Shown here: positions 1 to 10,070 of the stretch, piece after piece
How positions within the stretch are numbered: position 1 is the first letter of the stretch
Layout: the number at the start of each line of letters is the position of its first letter
Program-made: the position numbers and the translations under genes
Notes under the pieces: generated by a model
What the model was told of the DNA's origin: nothing
Database searches by the model: none
Seen by the model: the letters and a program-made list of their open reading frames with translations, nothing else
Source: Gammaproteobacteria bacterium
GTDB lineage: Bacteria > Pseudomonadota > Gammaproteobacteria > JAPPPA01
Assembly (NCBI GenBank): GCA_030425645.1
Contig: JAUHZK010000006.1
Coordinates: 62,001-126,000 of the forward strand
Direction of reading: 5' to 3'
DNA length: 64,000 nucleotides

Positions 1-1512
1 CTAGAGACGCTAGAAGCGACTAAAGAGCTGATCGTTAATATCAAAGGCCCGCTAACCACGCCGGTAGGCGGTGGTTTCCGCTCGTTAAACGTAGCTCTGC
101 GCCAAGACCTGGATTTGTACTCTTGTGTGCGTCCGGTTGAGCATTTCCCTGGTGTGCCGTCGCCCGTGCGCAAGCCAGAAGAAGTTGACGTGGTGATCTT
201 CCGCGAAAACTCGGAAGACGTGTACTCAGGTATTGAGTACCAAGCCGGCAGTGAAGAGTGCGACAAAGTTACACAGTTCTTGCGTGATGAAATGGGCGCC
301 AAGTTCCATGACGGCAGCGCCATTGGTATTAAACCAATCTCAGAATTCGGCACCAAGCGCCTAGTGCGCAAAGCGATTCGCTATGCTATTGAAAATGGCC
401 GTGAGTCAGTGACCTTGGTGCACAAGGGCAATATCATGAAATTCACCGAAGGCGGCTTCCGTAACTGGGGTTACGAAGTGGCGCGCGATGAATTTGCCGA
501 GTTCACCATTACCGAAGATGAGCTTTACAACGAGTACGGCGGCAAGCAGCCAGAAGGCAAGGTGGTGATTAAAGACCGTATTGCCGACATTATCTTCCAG
601 CTGATGTTGCTGCGCCCAGCCGAATTTGACGTCTTGGCGACCATGAACCTGAATGGTGATTATCTATCTGACGCGATTGCTGCAGAAGTGGGTGGGGTAG
701 GTATTGCACCGGGCGCCAATATTGCCGACCACGTGGCCGTGTTTGAAGCGACTCACGGCACTGCGCCGAAGTATGCCGGCCAAGACAAAGTTAACCCGGG
801 TTCTTTGCTGTTCTCTGGTGTAATGATGTTGGAATACATGGGTTGGAAAGAAGCCTCTGAGCTGATCCGTGCTGCCTATGTGCAAACCCTAGACGACAAG
901 ATTGTGACCTACGATTTTGCTCGCCAAATGGAAGGCGCAACCGAGGTTTCTACCAGTGGTTTCGCTGATGCGATCATCGAGCGCATTAACGGTGATATTG
1001 ATATTGAAGCGCTGCGTGCGCAACGCGAGAAGCAACTAGAGCAAGAGCGTAAAGAGCGCGAAATCAAGCGCTTGCTGCAACCTCTTGAAGAAATGGTTGA
1101 ATCTGGTCGCATGCCGCATGCGGTGGGTGATGTGATGACTCGCAACATCATCAGCATCCCGTCTGACACCATTGTGGACGACGCCATGCACAAAATGCGT
1201 GAGCATAAAATTAGCTCGATTGTGGTTGAGCCAAGTGATGCTTCTGGAGAGTGGGGTGTGATGACTCGTCGCGATGTCTTGTCTCGCGTGGTGACTGCCA
1301 ATCGTTCTACCTCATCTGTGACGGTCGATGAAATTTGCTCACGCCCAGCACTAACCGTTACACCAGAAACCAGCCTGCATGATGCGGCTGATTTCCTAAC
1401 CAAGAACAACATCTCGCGTGCCTTGGTTGAGCAAAACGGCAAGATTATTGGTATCGCTTCTGAAACCGATATTTTTGACGCTGTCGAAACCTTTGGTTGG
1501 ATTCCTGAATAG
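1..1512 (+). CDS. icd: NADP-dependent isocitrate dehydrogenase with C-terminal CBS pair (5' end missing)
   Basis: The gene enters from the left edge, with frame 1 open from base 1. It oxidatively decarboxylates isocitrate to 2-oxoglutarate in the TCA cycle. About 85 N-terminal residues are missing compared with E. coli Icd. The motif RSLNVALRQ (residues 27-35 here) contains the serine that AceK phosphorylates in E. coli. The PKYAG and TYDF motifs fit NADP specificity. The dehydrogenase part ends near residue 335 (FADAIIERI). A charged helical linker follows, then two CBS motifs from about residue 371 (VGDVMTR) to the end at 503. Classical Icd is about 416 residues with no such tail. The tail may sense adenine nucleotides; that is inference from the CBS family. 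Confidence 0.95.
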   Translation, partial: LETLEATKELIVNIKGPLTTPVGGGFRSLNVALRQDLDLYSCVRPVEHFPGVPSPVRKPEEVDVVIFRENSEDVYSGIEYQAGSEECDKVTQFLRDEMGAKFHDGSAIGIKPISEFGTKRLVRKAIRYAIENGRESVTLVHKGNIMKFTEGGFRNWGYEVARDEFAEFTITEDELYNEYGGKQPEGKVVIKDRIADIIFQLMLLRPAEFDVLATMNLNGDYLSDAIAAEVGGVGIAPGANIADHVAVFEATHGTAPKYAGQDKVNPGSLLFSGVMMLEYMGWKEASELIRAAYVQTLDDKIVTYDFARQMEGATEVSTSGFADAIIERINGDIDIEALRAQREKQLEQERKEREIKRLLQPLEEMVESGRMPHAVGDVMTRNIISIPSDTIVDDAMHKMREHKISSIVVEPSDASGEWGVMTRRDVLSRVVTANRSTSSVTVDEICSRPALTVTPETSLHDAADFLTKNNISRALVEQNGKIIGIASETDIFDAVETFGWIPE

Positions 1513-1534
1513 GGCTTTATAACCCTGACTCGAA

Positions 1535-1557
1535 AGGCGCCTGCGGGCGCCTTTTTT
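1535..1557 (+). terminator. Rho-independent terminator after icd
   Basis: AGGCGCC and GGGCGCCT form a GC-rich stem around a short TGC loop, followed by a run of six T. It sits 23 bases after the icd stop. Confidence 0.85.
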
Positions 1558-1594
1558 GTTTCTGGCCAAGCTCAGCATTTACGGGGCGCTTCTG

Positions 1595-1600
1595 CTAAAA
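1595..1600 (+). promoter_or_regulatory. Possible -10 box upstream of the DUF1820 gene
   Basis: TAAAAT is followed by a GC-rich stretch (GCGCGCC), a pattern common at sigma-70 promoters in this window. No good -35 box was found at the right distance, so this is tentative. Confidence 0.35.
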
Positions 1601-1634
1601 TGCGCGCCGTTCCAATATCTGATTTTGCTGTGAC

Positions 1635-1997
1635 ATGACGGACATTCCAGGGCCGCTATTTCGTGTGGTTTTTGCTAATGAAGACAAGCTGTTTGAGGTT
1701 TACGCGCGTAGCGTTGGCCAAAGCGGTTTGTTCGGCTTTATTGAAATCGAAGAACTCGTCTTTGGTGAGCATTCCGGCATGTTGGTAGACCCCGCCGAAG
1801 AGAAGCTTAAAAGCGAATTCAAGGGCGTTAAACGCACTTATGTGCCCATGCATTCGGTAATTCGTATCGACGAAGTCGAAGAGCGTGGCGAGGCCAAAGT
1901 CAGAGAGATGGATACCAGCGCCGGTAACGTGCGTTCCTTCCCGGTATATAAGCCCGGCAGCGGGCCTAGCGGCGGTCAGGCGCCCGCAGGTAAGTAA
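1635..1997 (+). CDS. DUF1820 family protein
   Basis: This is a 120-residue soluble protein with no signal peptide. It has a compact beta-rich N-terminal part (FRVVFANEDKLFEVYARSV) and a Gly/Pro/Ser-rich tail. I recognise it as a member of the DUF1820 family, common in gammaproteobacteria and of unknown function. Its stop overlaps the start of the downstream MBL-fold gene (TAATG), so the two are probably translated together, ahead of purL. Confidence 0.8.
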   Translation: MTDIPGPLFRVVFANEDKLFEVYARSVGQSGLFGFIEIEELVFGEHSGMLVDPAEEKLKSEFKGVKRTYVPMHSVIRIDEVEERGEAKVREMDTSAGNVRSFPVYKPGSGPSGGQAPAGK

Positions 1998-2821
1998 TGA
2001 AGTTTTGTTCGTTAGGCAGCGGCAGTGGCGGTAACGCTACCTTGGTCGAGTCTGGCGAGACGCTGTTATTGATCGATAACGGCTTTAACACCAAGCATTT
2101 TGGTTTGCGTTGGGCGGAGCGCTGTGGCAACCGCCCAATGACCGATATCAGCGCAATTTTGGTGACCCATGAGCATGGCGACCATAGTCGCGGCGTAAAC
2201 CCCTTAGCGCGTAAACACCGTATTCCGGTGTATGCCACTACTGGCACCGCAGCCGGCTCTTCGGGCTTTTCGCATTGGCAGTGTGTGGATCCGCACCAAG
2301 CCTTTGAGATTGGCGATATCCGTGTGGAGCCTTTCCCGGTGGTGCACGACGCCCGTGAACCCTGCCAGTTTGTGTTTGTGGCTGACGGCTACCGCATTGC
2401 CGTGGTTTCTGATCTAGGCTGCGTGACGCCGCATGTGCAAACCATGCTTAACGACTGTGATTTTCTCTTGCTAGAAGCGAATCACGACCCAGAAATGTTG
2501 CGCAACGGCCCATACCCTTGGGCGTTGAAGAAGCGCGTGGGTGGCGATGTTGGCCATTTAGCCAATCATCAAACCGCAGCGCTGTTGCAGGCAATGCCTA
2601 AGGGCAAATTAAAAGGCCTGATTGCGACCCATATCAGCGAGAAAAACAATTGCCCGGCCTTGGTGAAAGAAACCCTCGCGCCAGCGCTCGATTGGCCGCA
2701 GGAATGGATACAATGCGCAACCCAAGACAGTGGCTTTGACTGGCAGACATTGCCCGAAGCCTTTATTAACGATATTACCGATTTAGAACCCCAACACTTG
2801 GACAAGGCAGCTCAATGCTAA
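1997..2821 (+). CDS. MBL-fold metallohydrolase (YycJ/WalJ-like)
   Basis: A 274-residue cytoplasmic metallo-beta-lactamase-fold hydrolase. The metal-binding motif THEHGDH gives H58, H60, D62 and H63. Later motifs VVHD, SDLGC and LLEANHD fit the dinuclear site of the family. The N-terminal [10 protein letters not shown] is typical of the YycJ/WalJ-like group, some of which are reported as 5' exonucleases; the substrate here is unknown. The start overlaps the DUF1820 stop and the end overlaps the purL start, so the three genes look like one transcription unit. Confidence 0.85.
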   Translation: MKFCSLGSGSGGNATLVESGETLLLIDNGFNTKHFGLRWAERCGNRPMTDISAILVTHEHGDHSRGVNPLARKHRIPVYATTGTAAGSSGFSHWQCVDPHQAFEIGDIRVEPFPVVHDAREPCQFVFVADGYRIAVVSDLGCVTPHVQTMLNDCDFLLLEANHDPEMLRNGPYPWALKKRVGGDVGHLANHQTAALLQAMPKGKLKGLIATHISEKNNCPALVKETLAPALDWPQEWIQCATQDSGFDWQTLPEAFINDITDLEPQHLDKAAQC

Positions 2822-5800
2822 CCCTAACCGGACCTTCCGCTCTTACCCCTTTTCGTCGTTCACGCATGCTCGCGCAGGTGCAGGAAATTCTGCCTAGCGT
2901 GACGGGTTTGCAGGCGTTTTTTGAGCATTACGCTGACGCGCCAGAATTGGCGGCCGAAGCGCTAGAGAAGCTGCAGTTGCTACTGACCTACGACGAGCCA
3001 GCCGAAACCTTGGCCGCGGTTGATCATAGCTTGCGAGTAGTGCCGCGTTTTGGCACGCGTTCGCCGTGGTCGTCAAAAGCCACCGACATTGCCCATGTTT
3101 GTGGTCTCAGCGAAGTAGAGCGCGTAGAGCGCGGCGTTTGCTGGCAGTTTGCTGGCTGGCCTAGCGATGTGACGGAAGCGCAGCAGAAGGCGGTCTATGG
3201 CTTGCTGCATGACCGCATGATGCACGCCCTAGTGTTTGATGAGGCTGAGCTGCCGAAGTTGTTTGAGCATCATCAGCCGCGTAAAGGCGAGACCGTTGAT
3301 GTATTGGGTGGCGGCATCGCTGCCTTGGCGACTGCCAACGTTGAGCTAGGCCTAGCCTTGTCGGAAGATGAAATCGAATATTTGGTTGATGCCTTTAATA
3401 CCCAAGGCCGCAACCCGACTGACGCTGAGTTGATGATGTTTGCACAGGCAAACTCAGAGCACTGCCGTCACAAAATCTTTAACGGTGACTGGGTGATTGA
3501 TGGCGCTGAAATGCCGACCACGCTGTTCAAGATGATTAAAGAAAGTTATGCCGCTAGCCCAGAGGGTGTGCTCTCGGCGTACAAAGACAACGCCTCGGTA
3601 ATTGAGGGTAGCGTTGGTCAGCGTTTCTTGGTGGATCCGATTTCAAATCGCTACAGCTATAGCGAAGAAGATATCCATATCTTGATGAAGGTGGAAACGC
3701 ATAACCACCCAACCGCGATCTCGCCGCATCCTGGCGCTTCTACCGGCTCTGGCGGTGAAATTCGTGACGAGGGCGCCACTGGTCGAGGTAGTAAGCCTAA
3801 AGCCGGCTTAAACGGCTTCTCGGTGTCTAATTTGCGTATTCCCGGTGCTGAGCAACCTTGGGAAAAAGATAACGGCAAACCTAGCCGTATTGCCTCAGCG
3901 CTCGACATTATGCTCGAAGGCCCAATCGGCGCCGCCGCGTTTAACAACGAATTTGGTCGTCCGAACCTAACCGGTTACTTCCGTAGCTTTGAGCTGGATG
4001 CCGACGAGGGTGGCACGCTACGCGGTTACCACAAGCCGATCATGATCGCCGGTGGTGTCGGTAATATCCGCGCCAGCCAAGTTGAAAAGGGCATTGCCCC
4101 AGACGGTTCTAAGCTGATCGTATTGGGCGGCCCAGCGATGTTGATTGGTTTGGGTGGCGGCGCGGCTTCTTCGGTAGCCAGCGGCCAGTCGTCAGAAGAT
4201 TTAGATTTCGCCTCAGTACAGCGTGACAACCCAGAAATTGAGCGTCGTTGCCAAGAGGTGATTGACCGTTGTGCGGCGCTGGGCGAAGACAGCCCGATTA
4301 TCGCCATCCATGACGTGGGTGCCGGTGGTATCTCTAACGCGATTCCTGAGTTGTTTGACGACTCTGGCAAAGGCGGTGTGGTTGAGTTGCGTGAGGTCAA
4401 CTGCGACGAGCCGGGTATGACGCCAATGGAAATTTGGTGCAACGAAGCTCAAGAGCGTTATGTATTAGCGATCTCGCCAGCCGATTTAGAGTTGTTTGAA
4501 AATATCGCTAAACGTGAGCGTGCACCGTACGCCGTAGTCGGCACCTTTACCGATGAGCGTAACCTCAAAGTCACCGACAACTTGCTGAACGAGCCAGTGG
4601 TGGATATGCCAATGGAGGTGTTGCTGGGTAAAGCGCCGAAAACACTGATTAACGGCAAGACCGTAGCGCCGCCGCAGAACAAACTAAATTTCAGTGATGT
4701 CAGCCTAGAAGACGCGATTGATCGTGTTCTGCATCTGCCTTCTGTGGCCAGCAAAGGCTTTTTAATCACCATTGGTGACCGCAGCATTACGGGCCAAGTA
4801 GTACGCGACCAAATGGTTGGTCCTTGGCAAGTGCCGGTGGCTGATGTCGCCGTGACCGCTAGCACCTTTGAGGGTTATAGCGGTGAAGCCATGGCGATGG
4901 GTGAGCGCACGCCATTGGCGATTCTGAACGCCGCTGCCTCAGGCCGTATGGCGGTGGCTGAGTCGATTACTAATATTGCCGCGGCGCCGATTGAAGATAT
5001 CAGCAAAATCCGCCTCTCCGCTAACTGGATGGCCGCTTGCGGCTATGAAGGCGAAGATGCGCGTCTGTATGAGACCGTAAAAGCCGTTGGTTCTGAGCTT
5101 TGTCCTGAGCTAGGCATTGCGATTCCGGTGGGCAAGGACTCTTTGTCGATGCGTACCAAATGGCAGGCTGAGGACGGTGCTGACAAAGAAATGATCGCGC
5201 CCTTGTCGCTAATCGTATCGGCGTTTGCGCCCGCTACCGATGTGCGTAAAACCTTAACTCCTCAGTTACAACGTGACACCAGCAGCAGCCTGCTGTTGAT
5301 TGACCTTGGTGAGATGCGTAACCGTTTGGGTGGTTCGGCCTTGGCGCAGGTGTATAACCAAGTTGGCACCATCGTGCCGGACCTAGACAAACCCGCTCGC
5401 CTAAAAGCGTTCTTTAAGGCCATGCAGCAGCTTGTTCATCAAGACAAGCTTTTGGCTTACCACGACCGCTCAGACGGCGGTTTGCTAGTAACCTTGCTGG
5501 AAATGGCCTTTGCTGGCCGTGTGGGCTTGGATATTGATCTGAAAAACGCCGCTGATGCCTTGCCGGTGCTGTTTGCCGAAGAGCTAGGTGCCGTTATTCA
5601 GGTGGCTGAAAAAGATATGGATGCGGTACGCATTATCTTGACCGCACATGGACTTGCCGATGTGGTTTGGCCTATCGCCAAAGTGCGTGACGATCAGGCG
5701 ATTACCATTCACAAGAAGGGTGAGACCCAAGAAAGCCAAACAATTTTCGCCTCAGATCGCGCCACGCTACAAAGCGCTTGGGCTGAGACCAGCTACCGCA

Positions 5801-6729
5801 TGCAAGCACTGCGTGATAACGCTGATTGTGCCAAACAAGAATTCGAAGCAATCTTGGATGACGCTGATCCAGGCATCAGCCCAGAAGTGACCTTTAACGC
5901 CAATGCCAATATCGCTGCGCCGATCGTGGCGGCCCATCGTGAGCGGCCTAAAGTGGCGATTCTGCGAGAGCAGGGCGTAAACGGTCAGATTGAAATGGCG
6001 GCCGCATTTGACCGCGCCGGCTTTGAGTCGGTAGACGTGCATATGACCGACTTGATCGAAGGCCGAGTCATGCTAGACCAGTTCTCGGGCCTCGTTGCCT
6101 GTGGTGGTTTTAGTTACGGCGACACCTTGGGCGCTGGTGGCGGATGGGCTAAGTCTATTTTGGTAAACAATGACTTACGCGCGCAATTTAAAGCGTTTTT
6201 TGAGAATGAAAAAACCTTTGCGTTAGGCGTCTGTAACGGTTGCCAAATGCTGAGCCAGTTGCGTGACCTGATTCCCGGTGCTGCGCATTGGCCGCGTTTC
6301 CTACGCAACCAATCAGAGCAGTTTGAAGGCCGCGTAGCCACTGTTCAAATTGAAGAATCACCATCGATCTTGCTAAAAGACATGGCTGGCACGCGTATCC
6401 CAGTGGCCATCGCGCATGGCGAAGGCCGCGTGGCCTTTGACCGCGACGGTTCTGCTGAGGCGGCCCAAGGTTCGGCAAGTCGTGGTAATACCATTGCTCT
6501 GCGTTACGTCGACAACCAAGGCCACTTAACCGAGCAATACCCACTCAACCCGAACGGCTCACCGGGCGGCATTACCGGCCTTTGTAATGAAGACGGTCGT
6601 ATCACCATTATGATGCCGCACCCTGAGCGGGTATTCCGTTCTGTGACCAACTCCTACGCGCCAAGCGAATGGGGCGAAGATGGTCCGTGGATGCGGATGT
6701 TCTATAACGCGCGGGCGTTTGTGGGTTAG
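2815..6729 (+). CDS. purL: Phosphoribosylformylglycinamidine synthase (large single-chain form)
   Basis: This enzyme converts FGAR, glutamine and ATP to FGAM in purine synthesis. At 1304 residues it matches the long fused form (E. coli 1295). The synthetase part carries [16 protein letters not shown] and the Gly-rich stretch after it. The C-terminal glutamine amidotransferase domain starts near residue 1045 ([11 protein letters not shown]) and has the nucleophile C1140 in LGVCNGCQM and the His/Glu pair in MPHPERVFR. The start overlaps the preceding gene by 7 bases. All key motifs are intact. Confidence 0.98.
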   Translation: MLTLTGPSALTPFRRSRMLAQVQEILPSVTGLQAFFEHYADAPELAAEALEKLQLLLTYDEPAETLAAVDHSLRVVPRFGTRSPWSSKATDIAHVCGLSEVERVERGVCWQFAGWPSDVTEAQQKAVYGLLHDRMMHALVFDEAELPKLFEHHQPRKGETVDVLGGGIAALATANVELGLALSEDEIEYLVDAFNTQGRNPTDAELMMFAQANSEHCRHKIFNGDWVIDGAEMPTTLFKMIKESYAASPEGVLSAYKDNASVIEGSVGQRFLVDPISNRYSYSEEDIHILMKVETHNHPTAISPHPGASTGSGGEIRDEGATGRGSKPKAGLNGFSVSNLRIPGAEQPWEKDNGKPSRIASALDIMLEGPIGAAAFNNEFGRPNLTGYFRSFELDADEGGTLRGYHKPIMIAGGVGNIRASQVEKGIAPDGSKLIVLGGPAMLIGLGGGAASSVASGQSSEDLDFASVQRDNPEIERRCQEVIDRCAALGEDSPIIAIHDVGAGGISNAIPELFDDSGKGGVVELREVNCDEPGMTPMEIWCNEAQERYVLAISPADLELFENIAKRERAPYAVVGTFTDERNLKVTDNLLNEPVVDMPMEVLLGKAPKTLINGKTVAPPQNKLNFSDVSLEDAIDRVLHLPSVASKGFLITIGDRSITGQVVRDQMVGPWQVPVADVAVTASTFEGYSGEAMAMGERTPLAILNAAASGRMAVAESITNIAAAPIEDISKIRLSANWMAACGYEGEDARLYETVKAVGSELCPELGIAIPVGKDSLSMRTKWQAEDGADKEMIAPLSLIVSAFAPATDVRKTLTPQLQRDTSSSLLLIDLGEMRNRLGGSALAQVYNQVGTIVPDLDKPARLKAFFKAMQQLVHQDKLLAYHDRSDGGLLVTLLEMAFAGRVGLDIDLKNAADALPVLFAEELGAVIQVAEKDMDAVRIILTAHGLADVVWPIAKVRDDQAITIHKKGETQESQTIFASDRATLQSAWAETSYRMQALRDNADCAKQEFEAILDDADPGISPEVTFNANANIAAPIVAAHRERPKVAILREQGVNGQIEMAAAFDRAGFESVDVHMTDLIEGRVMLDQFSGLVACGGFSYGDTLGAGGGWAKSILVNNDLRAQFKAFFENEKTFALGVCNGCQMLSQLRDLIPGAAHWPRFLRNQSEQFEGRVATVQIEESPSILLKDMAGTRIPVAIAHGEGRVAFDRDGSAEAAQGSASRGNTIALRYVDNQGHLTEQYPLNPNGSPGGITGLCNEDGRITIMMPHPERVFRSVTNSYAPSEWGEDGPWMRMFYNARAFVG

Positions 6730-6765
6730 CTTGAACTTTGGCCGTTTAGCGTGTTCAATTAGCTT

Positions 6766-7155
6766 ATGTGCCGATTAATTCCACAACATCGTTTGCTGCT
6801 GCAGCTGTTGGTATTCATCTTCGGGATGAATGCCGCAGTGGGCTATGGCGCTTGTTGTGTAGATATTAGCGACACGCAGAATGGTAGTACTCAGCTTGAA
6901 GAAGTCGCTGTTAGCGATAACTTGCCGCCTTGCCACAAAAAGGCCGTAGAGTCGGTTGCTGAAGAGCTAAGCCTAGATTTGGCTGATGGCGCCTTTGAAA
7001 ACTGTTGCGCCGCTTGCGTAACGGCTATTCCACTAAAACAGTTAGAGTCAGCCCCTACGGATTTCGAGGCGCAGGATTACCTCGCTCCTTTTTCTTTTTA
7101 CGTTTTTAGCAATATCGAAACGCCTTATCGGCCTCCCAGCCGCTCCACCTCTTAG
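6766..7155 (+). CDS. Small secreted Cys/His-containing protein of the copper efflux operon
   Basis: A 129-residue protein. Its N-terminus has a hydrophobic stretch (residues 10-27) that looks like a signal peptide or anchor. The rest has clustered cysteines (ACC, PPCHKKA, ENCCAACV) that could bind metal, and ends in a Pro/Arg-rich tail. I do not recognise a named family. Small exported proteins of this kind often precede CusCBA/CzcCBA genes, and here the cusC-like gene follows after 55 bases. A periplasmic metal-binding role is an inference from cysteines and context. Confidence 0.65.
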   Translation: MCRLIPQHRLLLQLLVFIFGMNAAVGYGACCVDISDTQNGSTQLEEVAVSDNLPPCHKKAVESVAEELSLDLADGAFENCCAACVTAIPLKQLESAPTDFEAQDYLAPFSFYVFSNIETPYRPPSRSTS

Positions 7156-7210
7156 ATAGCTTCCGCCCAGTAGGGGCGGTTTTATTTCTATTTTTTGAGA
7201 GGTGGAAACC

Positions 7211-8515
7211 ATGTTTCCCCAAGTAAATGATTTGAGCCTTGTCTCTGGCAAACGGGCTTTGTTTGGTTTGCTAACAATAGCGTCAATGGCTAGCGCGGGT
7301 GTATCAGCAGAAACCGGTCGTCTGTCAGCGGAGCAGGTTTTACAGCAAGTCGCGGCAGGAAACGTGGAGCTGGCATCAGCTTATGAACTCAGCACTGAGG
7401 CGACGCAGATGGCAGCGACACGAGGGCGCTTGCCCGACCCCCGGCTCACAGTTGGTTTCGCTCCAGAAACGGCGGGCAGCTCACTTGGTAGCCGCGAAAA
7501 CATCAAACTATCACAGGCATTACCGTGGTTTGGGAAGTTAGCTGCGAGCCGTAAAAGCGCTAATAGCAACGCCAGCGCTACCGCTAATACCGTGGCGGCC
7601 TTGCAACGCAATCTCGCACTTGAGGCCAGTAAACACTGGGCCGAGTGGTGGTATGTGCATGAAGCTCTCACCATTAACGAAAACATCGTCAGCAGTTTTG
7701 GTCATTTAACACGGTCGGCTAACACACGCTATCAGAATGGCCAGGGCAAGCAGCAAGATGCCTTGAAAAGTGAAGTACGTTTACTGCATGCGCAGCACGA
7801 GCGGGTTACTTTGCAGCAGCAAAAGCGACGTTTGGCTATACAGTTAAACCGGTTGAGAAACAGACCGTTAGCTAACACCGTATTGCCACCAGCGGCACTG
7901 CCAGCAATGCCGCTGGTGATTAACAGTGAAGACTTGCTGGATCACTTAGAGCAACACCCAGTCTATCTGGCGGCGCTAAGTTCACTAGCGGGGGCTGGTG
8001 CTCGCTTAACCTTGGCGAAACGTGAACGCTACCCCGATTTTGTGGCTGAAGTGGCGCATGTTGGCACTCTGGACCCGGAGGAAAAACGTTGGCAAGTCGG
8101 CCTAGGGCTGAATATTCCTTTTGATCAAGGCAAGCGGCGTCATGGTATTGCCGCGGCAACAGCTAATAAACAAAAGTTGGCGCTCGAAGCTGAAGCCAAA
8201 TTATTGGCGCTAAAAGAGCAATTAGCCTCGCAGTTGTCTCGCTATCAAGAGCATCTACATATTGAAGCGCTGTATATGGAACAACTGTTGCCCTTGGCGA
8301 AACAAAGCCAGCAATCCGCGCAGCAGGATTACGCCAACGGTATCAGTGACTTCGACACCGTGACAGCGGCTATTGCTGACTACCAAACAGCAGCGATGCA
8401 ATTACGTCGGCATCAGGCTGATCGTTTCATGATTTTGGCCGAGATAGAACAATTAATCGGTCGCCAGTTACATGAGCCCAACAGCCTTTCAGGCGGTTTT
8501 GCGGCTAAGCAATAG
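7211..8515 (+). CDS. TolC-family outer membrane efflux protein (CusC/CzcC-like)
   Basis: This is the outer membrane channel of a tripartite heavy metal efflux system, 434 residues. I chose ATG 7211 because GAGAGGTGG sits at a good distance before it; an in-frame GTG at 7202 lies inside that ribosome binding site. A signal peptide is present (ALFGLLTIASMASAGVSA), followed by the two long coiled-coil repeats typical of OEP proteins, Ala/Gln/Leu-rich. The cusB gene starts 10 bases after the stop. Substrate assignment rests on the neighbours, which are copper/silver type. Confidence 0.88.
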   Translation: MFPQVNDLSLVSGKRALFGLLTIASMASAGVSAETGRLSAEQVLQQVAAGNVELASAYELSTEATQMAATRGRLPDPRLTVGFAPETAGSSLGSRENIKLSQALPWFGKLAASRKSANSNASATANTVAALQRNLALEASKHWAEWWYVHEALTINENIVSSFGHLTRSANTRYQNGQGKQQDALKSEVRLLHAQHERVTLQQQKRRLAIQLNRLRNRPLANTVLPPAALPAMPLVINSEDLLDHLEQHPVYLAALSSLAGAGARLTLAKRERYPDFVAEVAHVGTLDPEEKRWQVGLGLNIPFDQGKRRHGIAAATANKQKLALEAEAKLLALKEQLASQLSRYQEHLHIEALYMEQLLPLAKQSQQSAQQDYANGISDFDTVTAAIADYQTAAMQLRRHQADRFMILAEIEQLIGRQLHEPNSLSGGFAAKQ

Positions 8516-8525
8516 GGACATTCCA

Positions 8526-10070
8526 ATGAATATCAAAATTACCATTCCACTGGTGCTGCTGGCAGGTGTTGGGCTGGGTTACTGGGGAGCACAACAGACA
8601 GAGTCTGGTTCAGAAAATATGGCCACAGAGGCCAGCGGCGAGCCTGAAATTCTGTATTGGGTCGCGCCTATGGATGCCAACTTTCGGCGCGATAAGCCCG
8701 GCAAATCGCCCATGGGTATGGATCTCGTGCCAGTGTACGCTGGTGAGCAAGGTCCCGAAGAAAACAGCGTCACAATTAGTGCAGCAACCACTCAAAACCT
8801 AGGGGTAAAAACCGCTGAGGCCGTAGTTCGGCCTTGGGTTAAAAACATCACCGCCATTGGGGAGGTGGTCTGGGATGGCAATCGAATTAATAAGTTGTAC
8901 GCCCGCGCTGAAGGTTGGTTGGAAAATTTCAATCTCAACAGTGTTGGTCAGCTAATTTCAGCAGGAGATTTAGTTTACGGTTTGTATGCGCCGCAATTGG
9001 TTACTGCTCAAGAAGAGTTTTTGCAAGCTTTACGCTCAGGTAATCGAGCGCAAATTAATAATAGTCAGCGCCGTTTGTTGGCCTTGGGGTTAACCGCTAA
9101 ACAAGTTCAGCAGCTCAAAAAGCGCCGCCAAACGCAGCGTCTTGTAGAGCACCGTGCAGAGTCCGGCGCGGTGGTGTTGTCTTTGGCGGTGGCCAAAGGC
9201 AGTTATGTCACGCCGAAAACCGAAATTGCAACCGTGGTGAATACCGACCAAGTGTGGGTAGAGGCTTTCTTGCCAGAAACGGATGCTGTCGGGTTGTCAG
9301 TCGGTGATGCAGTTTCTGTGTCGCTGACAGCGTTTCCGAATGAAGTCTTAGACGCTGAGTTGGACTACATCTATCCCGAACTCGATCGCATGACCCGCAG
9401 CGTTAAAGTGCGGGCGGTGGTCGCTAACCCGACAGGGCGTTTCAGGGCTGGCATGTTTGCCCGTTTGCGTATCCGCTCAACTCGGGAAGCTGCATTGCAG
9501 CTACCCAGCCGAGCGGTTATTCGCATGCGTGATGGTAACCGCGTGGTGGTGGCTCGAGGTGACGGTCAGTTCACGGTAAAACCGGTACGACTTGGCGCGG
9601 AATCGGCAACCTCAGTAGTCATTGCGGAAGGTTTAAATGCTGGCGACCGGGTTGTGACGTCAGGGCAGTTTTTGCTCGATGCCGAGGCGAATGGCCAGCA
9701 AGCACTTGAGCGCCTGGCTGCAGCAAAAACGGCAGAAGGTACCGGCACGATTTGGGGCTTTCCGCGCCGTGGTCAGGTTCGCTTGTTTCATGACGAGATT
9801 GAGTCATTGGCTTGGCCAAGTATGAATATGGTGTTTGCTGTGGCTAGCGACATCAATCTGATGCCGTTCAATAAAGAAGACCGGGTGCGCTTTCATATCC
9901 AAGAAACGCTACATGGTGATTGGTTGCTGACCGCCATCGAGCCGATTGCTAACGATGAAGCTCAGCCAGCAACAGGGGCTTCGACGAAGCCAATGAATCA
10001 TAAAGGTTTGGATCATGGCCATATGCAGCATGAGGGCATAGACCATAAGGGCATGAATCATGATCGATAG
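8526..10070 (+). CDS. cusB: Cu/Ag efflux periplasmic adaptor CusB with fused CusF-like domain
   Basis: A membrane fusion protein of 514 residues linking the RND pump to the outer membrane channel. Domains in order: an N-terminal membrane anchor or signal; a heavy-metal-binding domain ([10 protein letters not shown] then [14 protein letters not shown]); hairpin, lipoyl-like and beta-barrel adaptor parts; a C-terminal CusF-like copper domain near residues 415-485 with the Cu(I) ligand pattern [15 protein letters not shown] (His plus W-P-x-M-x-M); and a His/Met-rich tail ([13 protein letters not shown]). ATG 8526 is preferred over an in-frame start at 8472 inside cusC, because the anchor begins there. 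It overlaps cusA by 11 bases. Confidence 0.92.
   Translation: MNIKITIPLVLLAGVGLGYWGAQQTESGSENMATEASGEPEILYWVAPMDANFRRDKPGKSPMGMDLVPVYAGEQGPEENSVTISAATTQNLGVKTAEAVVRPWVKNITAIGEVVWDGNRINKLYARAEGWLENFNLNSVGQLISAGDLVYGLYAPQLVTAQEEFLQALRSGNRAQINNSQRRLLALGLTAKQVQQLKKRRQTQRLVEHRAESGAVVLSLAVAKGSYVTPKTEIATVVNTDQVWVEAFLPETDAVGLSVGDAVSVSLTAFPNEVLDAELDYIYPELDRMTRSVKVRAVVANPTGRFRAGMFARLRIRSTREAALQLPSRAVIRMRDGNRVVVARGDGQFTVKPVRLGAESATSVVIAEGLNAGDRVVTSGQFLLDAEANGQQALERLAAAKTAEGTGTIWGFPRRGQVRLFHDEIESLAWPSMNMVFAVASDINLMPFNKEDRVRFHIQETLHGDWLLTAIEPIANDEAQPATGASTKPMNHKGLDHGHMQHEGIDHKGMNHDR

Noticed and set aside
664-1442. Minus-strand open frames across icd (664-885 and 909-1442)
   Set aside because: They lie opposite a clear icd gene, lack known motifs and have no ribosome site.
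6188-6544. Minus-strand frame inside purL
   Set aside because: It is a shadow of the amidotransferase domain, with no motifs of its own.
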